Origin: Nonomuraea fuscirosea
GTDB taxonomy: Bacteria > Actinomycetota > Actinomycetes > Streptosporangiales > Streptosporangiaceae
DNA length: 64,000 bases
Assembly (NCBI RefSeq): GCF_003001935.1
Contig: NZ_PVNG01000001.1
Span: 186,001-250,000 of the forward strand
Reading direction: 5' to 3'
Positions 1-10,366 of this stretch are shown here, in pieces; position 1 is the first letter of the stretch, and each line of letters begins with the position of its first letter. The notes under the pieces were generated by a model, which made no database searches, was not told where the DNA came from, and was given only the letters and a program-made list of their open reading frames with translations. The position numbers and the translations under genes were made by a program.

Positions 1-1
1 C

Positions 2-100
2 AGGCTCGGGCCGCGCTTCGAGCCGCCCGCGCTGCTGCGCGACAAGGTCGCCGCCGGTGAGCTGGGCCGCAAGAGCGGGAAGGGGTTCTACGAATGGTGA
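2..100 (+). CDS. 3-hydroxyacyl-CoA dehydrogenase, C-terminal end (partial)
   Basis: Only the last 32 codons are in the window, in the frame that begins at base 2 and stops with TGA. The end reads LRDKVAAGELGRKSGKGFYEW, and the closing GRKSGKGFYEW matches the conserved C-terminus of 3-hydroxybutyryl/3-hydroxyacyl-CoA dehydrogenases (usually GRKTGxGFYxY). These enzymes oxidise 3-hydroxyacyl-CoA with NAD in beta-oxidation and aromatic side-chain degradation. The MBL-fold gene follows 72 bases downstream on the same strand and an FAD monooxygenase comes after it, so a catabolic operon is likely. The family call rests on this short tail only. Confidence 0.6.
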   Translation, partial: RLGPRFEPPALLRDKVAAGELGRKSGKGFYEW

Positions 101-172
101 CCGCGTCCCCGACGAGCTGGCCCTGGTCCGGGTCGCGCGTGGCCGCGTCACGCCCGAGCGGGAGGAGAAGCG

Positions 173-1120
173 ATGGCCAAGCCGTTCGCCTCGTCGGCGG
201 ACCTCGGCGAGAAGAGGCAGTCCCTGGAGGTGCTCGCCCCGGGCGTGTACGCGCTCACGGCCGAGGGCGACCCCAACGTGGGCGCGATCGAGGGCGAGGA
301 CTTCCTCGTCTGCTTCGAGGCGCTGGCCACGCCGGTGGCCGCCCGCGCCTGGCTGGCCCGGCTGCGCGAGCACACTGACAAGCCGGTCCGCTACCTGGTG
401 CTGTCGCACTATCACGCGGTCAGGGTGCTCGGCGCCTCGGCGTTCGGCGCCGACCTGATCGTGACGCACGAGAGGACCCGCGAGCTGATCGCCGAGCGCG
501 GCGAGCAGGACTGGGCCAGCGAGTACGCCAGGATGCCCCGCCTGTTCCAGGAGCCGGACTCGATTCCCGGCCTGACCTGGCCGACGGTGACGTTCAGCGA
601 CCGGTTCACCATCGACCTCGGCGGCGGGCGCGGCGACCTGGTGCTGCAGTACTGCGGGCGCGGGCACACCGAGGGCGACCTGGTGGCCTGGCTGCCGCGG
701 CAGCGGATCATGTTCGCCGGCGACCTGGTCGAGTCGCAGGCCGCCCTCTACACCGGCGACGCCTTCCACCGCGACTGGGCCTCCTCGACGCTCGACCGGG
801 TGGCCTCCTTCGGCGCGGAGACGCTGGTCGGCGGCAGGGGCGCGGTGGCGAGGGGCGAGGCGGGCGTGGCCGCGGCCATCGGGCAGACCCGCGACTTCCT
901 CACCGTGATGCTGCACGAGACCCGCGCCGCCGGGTCGCTGAAGGAGGCGTTCGAGCGCACCCACCGGGCCCTGGAGCCCCGTTACGGCAAGTGGCCGATC
1001 TTCGAACACTGCCTGCCGTTCAACGTCTCCAGACTCTGGGACGAGCTGCACGGCGTCGAGCGGCCGCGGATCTGGACCGCGGAGCGCGACCGGCAGGTGT
1101 GGGACGAGCTGCAGTCTTGA
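173..1120 (+). CDS. MBL-fold metallo-hydrolase with altered metal motif
   Basis: A 315-residue protein starting at ATG with a good GGAGGAG ribosome site just upstream. The metallo-beta-lactamase fold is shown by the LSHYHAVR segment (residues 77-84), GRGHTEGD (His165) and FAGDLVE (Asp184). The usual HxHxDH motif is reduced to H79-Y-H81-A-V83-R84, so the Asp and His that normally bind the second metal are absent. It may bind one metal or act on an unusual substrate. Its position between a hydroxyacyl-CoA dehydrogenase and an FAD monooxygenase suggests hydrolysis of a ring-cleavage or thioester intermediate, but that is inference. The end of the gene abuts a decayed insertion element. Confidence 0.75.
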   Translation: MAKPFASSADLGEKRQSLEVLAPGVYALTAEGDPNVGAIEGEDFLVCFEALATPVAARAWLARLREHTDKPVRYLVLSHYHAVRVLGASAFGADLIVTHERTRELIAERGEQDWASEYARMPRLFQEPDSIPGLTWPTVTFSDRFTIDLGGGRGDLVLQYCGRGHTEGDLVAWLPRQRIMFAGDLVESQAALYTGDAFHRDWASSTLDRVASFGAETLVGGRGAVARGEAGVAAAIGQTRDFLTVMLHETRAAGSLKEAFERTHRALEPRYGKWPIFEHCLPFNVSRLWDELHGVERPRIWTAERDRQVWDELQS

Positions 1121-1452
1121 CATCCTCCCCCTCCTAAAGGAGGGGGATTCCCACGGTCGCCCGTGAGGCTTCCTGCTTCACTGCCGGTCGCCCGCCCGAG
1201 ATAGGAAAATCTCGTTGAGGTCTTACACCAGCTCCACAGGCGTTTTGCCTCTCCGCCAGCCCGGCGGCGAGGGTGTTCCTGATCGTTCGTCCGGCGGCTT
1301 GGTTATCGCCACCGCCGAACAGATTAACGGATCGTGCCGTGTCGCGCGGCCTTTTGACGCCGGTTCGCCTGACGGCGAATCGGCTGCCTCTGTCCTGCTC
1401 CGCAGGGGTCCGATTCCTCCCCCGCCTGAAGGCGGGGGTTTTCTCGGAGGTA
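1121..1452 (-). mobile_element. Decayed IS200/IS605-type (TnpB) remnant with terminal palindromes
   Basis: The 336-base gap between two rightward genes is not ordinary spacer. Each end has a GC hairpin: 1126-1134 pairs with 1139-1147, and 1419-1426 with 1431-1438. On the minus strand, about 1330 to 1134, the translation reads RNTLAAGLAERQNACGAGVR and ends in KQEASRATVGIPLL, which matches the C-terminal tails of actinomycete TnpB proteins as I remember them. Just after that stop the minus strand carries the GGAGGATGTCA end typical of such elements. No transposase domain or catalytic residues remain, so this is a dead, internally deleted copy. The boundaries are estimates, and no tyrosine transposase is visible. 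Confidence 0.55.
1419..1442 (+). terminator. Hairpin with T-run at the element edge
   Basis: An 8-bp GC stem (CCCCCGCC / GGCGGGGG) with a TGAA loop is followed directly by TTTT, the form of an intrinsic terminator on the + strand. It lies 14 bases before the FAD monooxygenase start codon, so it could reduce read-through from the MBL gene. It may simply be the terminal palindrome of the insertion remnant. Confidence 0.45.
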
Positions 1453-1456
1453 TCTG

Positions 1457-2995
1457 ATGAAGGACGAGGCACAGGTCATCGTCATCGGCGCGGGCCCGGT
1501 CGGGCAGAGCGCCGCGCTGCTGCTGGCCCGCTGGGGCATTCAGGTGCTGGTGCTCGACCAGCGGCCGGGCCGGGCCCGCGGCGGCTCGAAGTCCATCTGC
1601 CAGCAGCGCGACGTGCTCGACATCTGGGCCGCCGCCGGGGCGGGCAAGGTGGCCGAGGAGGGGCTGGCCTGGACCACGGCCCGCACCTACCACCGCGACC
1701 GCGAGCTGTTCTCCTGGACGTTCGAGCGCGAGGGGCCGCTGCCGGCCTGCGTGAACATCTCCCAGAGCCGCACCGAGCAGATCCTGGACGAGGCCATCGC
1801 CGCCCAGCCGCTCATCGAGGTGCGCTGGGAGCACGAGGTGACCGGCCTGACCCAGGACGCCACCGGCGTCACCGTGCGCTGCGGGCAGCGGCTGCTGCGC
1901 GCCCCCTACGTGCTGGCCTGCGCGGGGGCCAGGGCGCAGGCGCTGCGGGGCGCGCTCGGGGTCGCCTTCACCGGGGAGACGTACGAGGACCAGTTCCTCA
2001 TCTGCGACATCAAGGCCGACCTGCCGGGCTGGGAGAACGAGCGGCGCTTCTACTTCGACCCGATCTGGAACCCGGGCAGGCAGGTGCTCATCCATCCGTG
2101 CCCCGGCGGCACGTACCGGATCGACTGGCAGATCGCGCCCGACTTCATCCCGGCCGACGCCGACATCGCGCGCAAGATCCGGCAGGTCGTCGGGGACCGG
2201 CCGTACGAGCTGCTGTGGCACAGCACCTACCGCTTCCACTCGCGGGTCGCCTCCCGGATGCGCGTCGGCCGGGTGCTGCTGGCGGGCGACTGCGCCCACC
2301 TGGTGGCGCCGTTCGGGGCGCGGGGGCTCAACTCCGGCGTGCCCGACGCCGAGAACGCGGCCTGGAAGCTGGCCTTCGTGCTCAACGGGTGGGCGGGGGA
2401 GGAGCTGCTGGAGTCGTATCACGCGGAACGGCACGCGGCGGCCCTGGAGAACCTGGAGGTGACGACCGCGACCATGCGCTTCCTCGCGCCGGCGAGTGTG
2501 GAGGAGCGCATGCGGCGGCGGGCCGCGCTGGAGGGCGGGCGGGTGGCCGAGGTCGACTCGGGCCGCTTCGCCGAGCCCTTCTGGTACGCCGACTCACCGC
2601 TCACCACGCCCGAGCCGTCGCGGCCCTTCCTGGGCCGGCCGCCGAAGGGCGCGCTGTGCCCGCCCGCGCCGGGCGTCATCCTGCCCGACGTCCTGGTGCC
2701 CGGGGGGAGGTTGCGGCAGTTCACACGGGATGGATTTCTCGTGCTATTGGGTGATATGTGCGATTCGAGTTTGTTTGTGCAGGTCCTGGGCAAGGTCATG
2801 AGGGCGCCGCTCGCCGTACGCGGGCTCGCGGAGATGGACGGGACAGGCTCGCTCGCTGAGAGGCTCGGCGCGGGGCCCGATGAGGCATGGCTCATCAGGC
2901 CCGACTCCCATATCGCCGCGATCATCCCCCATGCGGGGCCTGAGCCGGTGGCGGCCGCCATGAGCCGCGCGATCGGCGGCTCGCCTGACATGTGA
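1457..2995 (+). CDS. FAD-dependent aromatic monooxygenase (PheA/TfdB/MhpA type)
   Basis: A 512-residue flavoprotein hydroxylase. The N-terminal FAD-binding Rossmann motif is GAGPVG (residues 11-16). The second FAD motif, [18 protein letters not shown], lies near residues 277-294, and a thioredoxin-like C-terminal segment follows, as in phenol and 3-hydroxyphenylpropionate hydroxylases. Such enzymes use NAD(P)H and O2 to hydroxylate phenolic rings in the cytoplasm. The start is ATG 1457 with GGAGG at 1446-1450, a site lying in the edge of the insertion remnant. The upstream MBL and dehydrogenase genes suggest an aromatic catabolic operon. The substrate cannot be read from the sequence. Confidence 0.78.
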   Translation: MKDEAQVIVIGAGPVGQSAALLLARWGIQVLVLDQRPGRARGGSKSICQQRDVLDIWAAAGAGKVAEEGLAWTTARTYHRDRELFSWTFEREGPLPACVNISQSRTEQILDEAIAAQPLIEVRWEHEVTGLTQDATGVTVRCGQRLLRAPYVLACAGARAQALRGALGVAFTGETYEDQFLICDIKADLPGWENERRFYFDPIWNPGRQVLIHPCPGGTYRIDWQIAPDFIPADADIARKIRQVVGDRPYELLWHSTYRFHSRVASRMRVGRVLLAGDCAHLVAPFGARGLNSGVPDAENAAWKLAFVLNGWAGEELLESYHAERHAAALENLEVTTATMRFLAPASVEERMRRRAALEGGRVAEVDSGRFAEPFWYADSPLTTPEPSRPFLGRPPKGALCPPAPGVILPDVLVPGGRLRQFTRDGFLVLLGDMCDSSLFVQVLGKVMRAPLAVRGLAEMDGTGSLAERLGAGPDEAWLIRPDSHIAAIIPHAGPEPVAAAMSRAIGGSPDM

Positions 2996-3014
2996 CCCCC
3001 AAGAGGAGGACTGC

Positions 3015-4448
<1,434 letters not shown>

Positions 4449-4743
4449 CCACGATCTGCGCCACCGACATGCCCACACCCATGACGACGGCGTAACCGAT
4501 CGCCTCGCCCATGCTGACCTCGGGCGATTCCGTGTCGATGGGCGGCTCCTTGCCGGTCGCCTTCTTCCAGGCGAACGCGAGGATCTTCCGCGCCCCCCAA
4601 GCGGTCACCAGCCCCACCAGGCCGCCCACGACACGCCAGGCGATATCGGGCTTGTCCTCCGCCATGTCGATCTCCCTTCCCCTTTGTAACGAACCCTAGT
4701 CTGTACCGCTGGCCGCGCCCGCGAAGCCGTACCATAAGGAGGC

Positions 4744-7287
4744 ATGACTCAACAGCGACTACGCCGTCCCTCCATGCCCCAGAAGCCGACTCTCGACGGC
4801 CTGGAGCAGGTATGGGTAGCTCGCTGGGAGGAAGAGGGCACCTACCGCTTCGACCGGTCCAGGCCGCGCGAGCAGGTCTACGCCATCGACACGCCGCCGC
4901 CGACGGTCTCCGGCTCGCTGCACGTCGGTCATGTCTTCTCCTTCACCCACACCGACATCATGGCCCGCTACCAGCGGATGATCGGCAAAGCGGTCTTCTA
5001 CCCCATCGGCTGGGACGACAACGGCCTGCCCACCGAGCGCCGCGTGCAGAACGTCTACGGCGTGCGCTGCGATCCCTCGCTGCCCTACGACCCCGGCTTC
5101 ACACCGCCCGACAAGCCCGGCAAGCGAGACATCTCCATCTCGCGGCGCAACTTCGTCGAGCTGTGCCAGCAGCTGACCGCCATCGACGAGCAGGCCTTCG
5201 AGGAGGTCTGGCGGCGGGTCGGGCTGTCGGTCGACTGGTCGCTGCTCTACACCACGATCAGCGACGAGTCGCGGGCGGTTTCCCAGCGGGCGTTCCTGCG
5301 CAACCTGCTGCGCGGCGAGGCCTACCTCGCCGAGGCGCCGACCCTGTGGGACGTCAGCTTCCGCACCGCCGTGGCCCAGGCCGAGCTGGAGGACCGCGAG
5401 TGGCCCGGCGCCTTCCACAAGATCTCCTTCTACGGTGAGAAGGGCCCGGTCTACATCGAGACCACCAGGCCCGAGCTCATCCCCGCCTGCGTCGCGCTGG
5501 TCGCCCATCCCGACGACGAGCGCTACCAGGAGCTGTTCGGCACCTCGGTGCTGACGCCGCTGTTCGGGGTCGAGGTGCCGGTGCTGGCCCACCGCCTGGC
5601 CGAGCCCGACAAGGGCACCGGCATCGCGATGATCTGCACCTTCGGCGACATCACCGACGTCACCTGGTGGCGTGAGCTGCACCTGCCGACCCGGCCGGTC
5701 ATCGGCTGGGACGGGCGGCTGCTGCCCGAGCCGCCGGACGGCGTGGAGGTGGAGCCGTACAAGGAGCTGGCCGGCAAGACGGTCCACAGCGCCCGCGAGC
5801 GCATCGTGGAGCTGCTGCGCGAGTCCGGCGACCTTGAAGGCGAGCCCCGGCCCGTGCAGCGCACGGTGAAATTTTACGAAAAGGGCGACAAACCGCTGGA
5901 GATCGTCACCACCCGCCAGTGGTACATCCGCAACGGCGGTCGGGATGAGGAGCTGCGCCGGCGGCTGCTGGAGCGCGGGCGCGAGCTGACCTGGCACCCG
6001 CCGCACATGTGGGTCCGCTACGACAACTGGGTCGAAGGGCTCACCGGCGACTGGCTCATCTCCCGCCAGCGCTTCTTCGGCGTGCCGTTCCCGGTGTGGT
6101 ATCCGATCGACGAGTCGGGGCAGCCCGTCCACGACGCGCCGATCCTGCCCACCGAGGACATGCTGCCCGTGGAGCCGTCCTCCGACGTGCCCCCCGGCTA
6201 CACCGAGGACCAGCGCGGCGTGCCCGGCGGCTTCATGGCCGACCCCGACGTCATGGACACCTGGGCCACCTCGTCGCTGACCCCGCAGATCGCGGGCCGC
6301 TGGGGCAGCGACGACGACCTGTTCCGGCGGGTCTTCCCCGCCGACCTGCGGCCGCAGGCCCACGAGATCATCCGCACCTGGCTGTTCTCGACCGTGGTGC
6401 GGGCCCACTACGAGTTCGGCTCGCTGCCGTGGAGCGACGTGGCCATCTCGGGGTGGATCCTCGACCCCGACCGCAAGAAGATGTCCAAGTCCAAGGGCAA
6501 CGTGGTCACCCCGATCGACCTGCTGGAGCAGCACGGCTCCGACGCCGTGCGCTACTGGGCGGCCAACGGGCGCTACGGCGTCGACACCACCTTCGACACC
6601 GGGCAGCTCAAGGTCGGGCGGCGGCTGGCCATCAAGATCCTCAACGCGTCGAAGTTCGTGCTGGGGCTGGCCGCCGACGGCGCCTCGGACGGCGCTTCAG
6701 CCTCGGACGGCGGCGCTGCCGTGGTCACCGAGGCGCTGGACCGGGCGATGCTGGCGGCGCTGGCCGACGTCGTCAAGGAGGCGACGGAGGCGTTCGAGGG
6801 TTACGACCACACCCGGGCGATCGAGGCCGTCGAGCGCTTCTTCTGGGCGTTCTGCGACGACTACCTGGAGCTGGTCAAGGCGCGGGCGTACGAGTCCGGC
6901 CCCGCCTCCGCCTCGGCCCACGCGGCGCTGCGGCAGGCCCTCGACGTGCTGCTGCGGCTGTTCGCGCCGTTCCTGCCGTTCGTGACCGAAGAGGTGTGGT
7001 CGTGGTGGCGCGACGGCTCCGTCCACCACACCTCCTGGCCGGCCGTGGAACGCGGCACCGGCGACCCGGCGGTGCTGAGCGTGGCCTCCGAGGTGCTCGG
7101 CCAGGTGCGCAAGGCCAAGTCGGAGGCCAAGCTGTCGATGCGGGCCGAGGTCTCGCGGCTGACCGTGTGGGCTCCGGACGCCGGGCTGGTCCGGCAGGCG
7201 CAGGACGATCTGTGCGCGGCGGGGAACGTCGAGGAGTTCGTCCTGGAGCAGGGTGACACGTTCAAGGTCGAGGTCCACCTGGACTGA
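4744..7287 (+). CDS. valS: Valyl-tRNA synthetase
   Basis: A class I aminoacyl-tRNA synthetase of 847 residues that charges tRNA-Val. HVGH (60-63) is the HIGH signature and KMSKS lies at 579-583. The editing insert sits between them ([20 protein letters not shown]), and the anticodon-binding domain is C-terminal. A short coiled C-terminal arm ([17 protein letters not shown]) closes it. AAGGAGG (4736-4742) ends only one base before ATG 4744, too close for a normal ribosome site. TACCAT at 4730-4735 would put transcription start near the ATG, so a leaderless message is possible. ATG 4774 is an alternative start. No T-box leader is seen. Confidence 0.95.
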   Translation: MTQQRLRRPSMPQKPTLDGLEQVWVARWEEEGTYRFDRSRPREQVYAIDTPPPTVSGSLHVGHVFSFTHTDIMARYQRMIGKAVFYPIGWDDNGLPTERRVQNVYGVRCDPSLPYDPGFTPPDKPGKRDISISRRNFVELCQQLTAIDEQAFEEVWRRVGLSVDWSLLYTTISDESRAVSQRAFLRNLLRGEAYLAEAPTLWDVSFRTAVAQAELEDREWPGAFHKISFYGEKGPVYIETTRPELIPACVALVAHPDDERYQELFGTSVLTPLFGVEVPVLAHRLAEPDKGTGIAMICTFGDITDVTWWRELHLPTRPVIGWDGRLLPEPPDGVEVEPYKELAGKTVHSARERIVELLRESGDLEGEPRPVQRTVKFYEKGDKPLEIVTTRQWYIRNGGRDEELRRRLLERGRELTWHPPHMWVRYDNWVEGLTGDWLISRQRFFGVPFPVWYPIDESGQPVHDAPILPTEDMLPVEPSSDVPPGYTEDQRGVPGGFMADPDVMDTWATSSLTPQIAGRWGSDDDLFRRVFPADLRPQAHEIIRTWLFSTVVRAHYEFGSLPWSDVAISGWILDPDRKKMSKSKGNVVTPIDLLEQHGSDAVRYWAANGRYGVDTTFDTGQLKVGRRLAIKILNASKFVLGLAADGASDGASASDGGAAVVTEALDRAMLAALADVVKEATEAFEGYDHTRAIEAVERFFWAFCDDYLELVKARAYESGPASASAHAALRQALDVLLRLFAPFLPFVTEEVWSWWRDGSVHHTSWPAVERGTGDPAVLSVASEVLGQVRKAKSEAKLSMRAEVSRLTVWAPDAGLVRQAQDDLCAAGNVEEFVLEQGDTFKVEVHLD

Positions 7288-7335
7288 CCGATGCGCCCGG
7301 CCGGGCCTCCTCAGCGGGGTTCGCCCGGCCGGGCG

Positions 7336-7851
7336 TCAGGTCTCTTCGGTGCGGTGCAGGGCCACGAGCAGCGCGTACGCGTGCCCGTCCGGTGCCGGCA
7401 CGCGGGCGCGGAAGTCGTCCAGCACCTCCCGCAGCCGCCGGCGCAGCTCGGCGTGCCCCTCGGGTGTGAGCCGGAGCGCCAGCCGGTCGAAGTCGCCCTC
7501 CTCGACGTGCTCCGACCGTCTCGTCTGCGCCACGAAGGCGTCAAGGAGCTCGGCGTTCGCGCCCGTGACGCCGCTGTCGCGGACGTCCATCTCCCACGAC
7601 TTGCCGGTGGCCCGGTAGGGGATCTCGGTGGAGCCGCGCGGGCCGGGGCGGCTCGGCTCGGCCGCCAGGAAGCCGGTCTCGACCAGCTTGCGTACGTGGT
7701 GCAGGGTCGTGGCGGGGTTGGCGTCCAGCAGGCCGGCGATCTCCTTGTTCGTGAGTGCTCGGTCGAGGCAGAGCCGCAGGATGCGCAACCGTACGGAGGA
7801 GGCCAGCGCGCGGGCCTCTGCCTCGGTGGCGGGGCGGCGGTGGGTGCCCAT
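7336..7851 (-). CDS. ArsR-like winged-helix transcriptional regulator
   Basis: A 171-residue protein. Residues about 12-70 form a winged helix-turn-helix: ASSVRLRILRLCLDRALTNKEIAGLLDANPATTLHHVRKLVETGFL, with the recognition helix in the TTLHHVRKL part and a wing after it. The C-terminal half is helical and rich in Arg and Glu (LTPEGHAELRRRLREVLDDF), probably for dimerisation. No cysteine metal-binding motif is visible, so a metal-sensing role is not supported. It converges on valS and its promoter faces the 22-base repeat block. Targets are unknown. Confidence 0.72.
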   Translation of the reverse strand: MGTHRRPATEAEARALASSVRLRILRLCLDRALTNKEIAGLLDANPATTLHHVRKLVETGFLAAEPSRPGPRGSTEIPYRATGKSWEMDVRDSGVTGANAELLDAFVAQTRRSEHVEEGDFDRLALRLTPEGHAELRRRLREVLDDFRARVPAPDGHAYALLVALHRTEET

Positions 7852-7940
7852 GGCAGGTCACCCTATAACCGGTCGATTCCTACCGATCAGTGGCGAACGG
7901 GACTCGGCCGGCACATCCGCAGGTCACCGGACATGCCACG

Positions 7941-8028
7941 CCGGAGCCGGCCCGATCGCGTTCCGGAGCCCGACCGATCGTGTTCCGGAGCCGGCCCGAT
8001 CGCGTTCGGGATCCCGACCGGTCGTGGG
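7941..8028. repeat. Four tandem copies of a 22-bp unit
   Basis: Four consecutive 22-base units begin at 7941, 7963, 7985 and 8007. Copies 1 and 3 are identical; copies 2 and 4 differ at several positions. The core is CCGGAGCC(G/C)GNCCGATCG, so each unit carries a CCGATCG or CGGTCG motif. The block is about 30 bases past the stop of the DUF6351 gene and upstream of the ArsR-like gene. Both flanking genes point leftward. Its role is unknown; operator cluster and replication-slippage repeat are both possible. Confidence 0.75.
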
Positions 8029-8058
8029 CAGGAGCCCGTTCCGTCCCCGTCGTGTCTT

Positions 8059-10227
8059 CTAGTAGTCGCACACCCCCGTCGGGAAGATCTGCTTCAGGCG
8101 GGCCCGCTGGTCGGCCGTGGGCCGCCAGGAGCCGTACAGGCCGCGCGCGACGGCACGGTCGACCGGCTGCAGGCGGCACTTGTAGACGCCGCCCTCGATC
8201 GGGCCGCCCGCCACGATCCGCGTGGTCGAGTACAGGGGGAAGCGCCGCGTGCAGGCGCCGGGGGAGCGGCGGTCGAGCACGCCGTCCCAGACGCGCGGGC
8301 CGGCCGCGATCTGGGTGCCGTCGGTGGCGAAGCAGCGGTCCACGGCCTGGGGCGGCTTGTTGCCGACGACCCCGCGGCGCGGATGCCGCCTGATGTTGGC
8401 CATCCACTCGTCGATCACCCGCAGCGCCTCGGGCGTCTGGTCGAACTTCGGCCCGTCCGGGCGGGCGTCGGTGAACCAGATGACCTGGTTGCCCGCCGAT
8501 CCGTCGTGGTCCAGCATGCGCTTCCTGGAGGCGAACGACTGGTGCGCGTTGTGCATGTCGAGCTGGTCCTCCAGGTAGTGACGCCAGTCGATCACCGGAA
8601 GGTCGATGTCGCCGCGGAACACCAGGCCGCTGCGCTCCACGTTCCTGATCGCCACGGGATCGCCGGTCCGCCTCGGGGCCGGGTCGCCGAGGTTCATGTT
8701 GCGGGCGCTCCACGGGTCGGGGTCGGCCGGGCAGGCGGACCGGACGAACGGGCAGCCCTCCTGCACCATGTCGGCCGACTCCTTCCACGAGCCGGCCGCC
8801 GCGTTGACCTCCAGGAACTCCTCCGGCGTGACGACGCCGTCCACGAGCGCCTTCAGCCCGTACTGGACGCCCACGTTGTCCCAGGTCGAACGGGCGTAGC
8901 CGGTGGCGTCCACGCCGTAGACGTGCTTGAGGTCGTCCCAGTGCGTCCAGTGCACGGTGTCCTTGACGCCCGGCGGGTCCATCCGCTGCCACTCGGGGTC
9001 GTCGTTGGAGGTCCACAGCGGGTTCATGGACAGCGGGGTCAGGCCGCGCCAGCCGTTGACGCACTCGTCGGAGCCGGGCCGGCCGGTGTACGGGTTGGCC
9101 ACGGTGTCGCTGGCGTTCATGCCGATCAGGGCCGTCCTGTCGTCCCACTTCGCCCAGCGGGGCGTGCGGTCCATGTAGCGTTCGAGCAGCTCGCAGTCGC
9201 CCACGTGGATGGTCTGGGTGACCATGTCCGGATAGGAGTACTGCGGGATGGCGGCGTCGATCACCCTCGTGCCGTGGTTCTGGGCGTAGACGTACTGCTG
9301 GATCGCGCCGCCGGAGGCGCCGACGCCGACCGTGTACAGCGGGCGGCCGTGCCGTTCGATGAAGCGCTCCTTGACCATCAGGGCCGTCTCGCCGCCCAGG
9401 ATCAGGTTGTAGTGGGTGGAGGTGCGGGTGCCCGAGGAGTGCAGGATCGCGTACCCCTTGCCCAGCCCGTACGGGTCGAGGGCGGCGCTGCCCGGCGTGC
9501 CCTGGTCGTGGCCGATCGCGACGCCGCCGTCGAAGCGGTAGATCGCCCTGCCGTTCCAGCCGTTCTCCAGCATCGCGATCGAGTAGATGAAGCGGTTGAC
9601 GACGCCGCGCTCCCGCCTGACCACGAAGTCCACCGTCCGGCCGTCCAGCAGCGTGGTCGTCGCCAGGTCGGCGGGGCGTCCGTCCGGCATCGGCTTGTAC
9701 GTGCCGTCCGTCGAGCGGTACAGCCGATCCTGCACCACCGGCGCGAAGCAGTCCCTGCTCCAGCCGCCGCTGACGCGCATGCCCTGGCCGTCCTGGTTGT
9801 CCGCGACCGGCGGTCCCAGCCCGCTTCGTTCCGTCTTGCATAAGAACGGGTACTGGTGCGGGCCCGAGAAGATCGGCCCCTGGGCCGGGTGGTTGCGCAC
9901 CCGCAGGCTGCGCAGGTGCGGCCAGGCCACCGCGGTGATCGTGTTGTCCCCGTCCCGCAGGCCCGTCACCAGGCCCGTCAGCCCGTCCTCCGTCCGCTGG
10001 AAGACCGAGGTGACGTCGTCGCCGTTACGCAGCACCTTGAGCTTCGCGCCGCGAGGCTGGCGGACCCTGACCAGGGCGTCGCCGCCGGTGACCTGGTCGG
10101 CGGCGCTGGAGAGCACCTCCAACGCCAGGTCGGCGCCGGAGGCGTACGCGGGGGCGGGGGCGGCGAGGAGGGACGCCAGCACGGTGAGGACCACCACAGC
10201 CTTCATGCGCTCGACGGTGCCACGCAC
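8059..10227 (-). CDS. Secreted DUF6351 family protein, probable alpha/beta hydrolase
   Basis: A 722-residue exported protein. A Sec signal peptide, MKAVVVLTVLASLLAAPAPAYA, starts at codon 8, so the ATG at 10206 is a credible alternative to the GTG at 10227. The mature part resembles actinobacterial DUF6351 proteins, with GPIFSGPHQYPFLC early on. VGVGASGGAIQQYVY contains a GxSxG-like nucleophile elbow, which suggests a serine esterase or oligomer hydrolase; this is inference. Conserved Cys pairs occur (QEGCPFVRSACPADPDP). Leu129 is encoded by TTA (9841-9843), the rare codon read by bldA tRNA, so expression may be tied to development. Confidence 0.6.
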   Translation of the reverse strand: MRGTVERMKAVVVLTVLASLLAAPAPAYASGADLALEVLSSAADQVTGGDALVRVRQPRGAKLKVLRNGDDVTSVFQRTEDGLTGLVTGLRDGDNTITAVAWPHLRSLRVRNHPAQGPIFSGPHQYPFLCKTERSGLGPPVADNQDGQGMRVSGGWSRDCFAPVVQDRLYRSTDGTYKPMPDGRPADLATTTLLDGRTVDFVVRRERGVVNRFIYSIAMLENGWNGRAIYRFDGGVAIGHDQGTPGSAALDPYGLGKGYAILHSSGTRTSTHYNLILGGETALMVKERFIERHGRPLYTVGVGASGGAIQQYVYAQNHGTRVIDAAIPQYSYPDMVTQTIHVGDCELLERYMDRTPRWAKWDDRTALIGMNASDTVANPYTGRPGSDECVNGWRGLTPLSMNPLWTSNDDPEWQRMDPPGVKDTVHWTHWDDLKHVYGVDATGYARSTWDNVGVQYGLKALVDGVVTPEEFLEVNAAAGSWKESADMVQEGCPFVRSACPADPDPWSARNMNLGDPAPRRTGDPVAIRNVERSGLVFRGDIDLPVIDWRHYLEDQLDMHNAHQSFASRKRMLDHDGSAGNQVIWFTDARPDGPKFDQTPEALRVIDEWMANIRRHPRRGVVGNKPPQAVDRCFATDGTQIAAGPRVWDGVLDRRSPGACTRRFPLYSTTRIVAGGPIEGGVYKCRLQPVDRAVARGLYGSWRPTADQRARLKQIFPTGVCDY

Positions 10228-10366
10228 CCCGCCCCTTGCCCAGACCCGATCTCACCCGACAAACCGATCAATGTGAACGGGAGCCGCGGGCCGCGCGGTT
10301 ACGCTCTGAGCTGCCCGGCCCGTTATCCGCGCGCATCCGGCCCCCGAACATGCCAGTCTTGAACAC

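Noticed and set aside
1134..1472. A 112-residue minus-strand frame in the insertion remnant as a real gene
   Set aside because: It matches only a TnpB tail, spans the hairpins and runs into the monooxygenase start; treated as a decayed fragment.
4666..4743. T-box leader before valS
   Set aside because: Only 78 bases separate valS from the divergent gene, with no antiterminator or specifier structure visible.
8059..10227. Long plus-strand frame opposite the DUF6351 gene
   Set aside because: It is an antisense shadow of a gene with signal peptide, stop and codon bias all on the minus strand.
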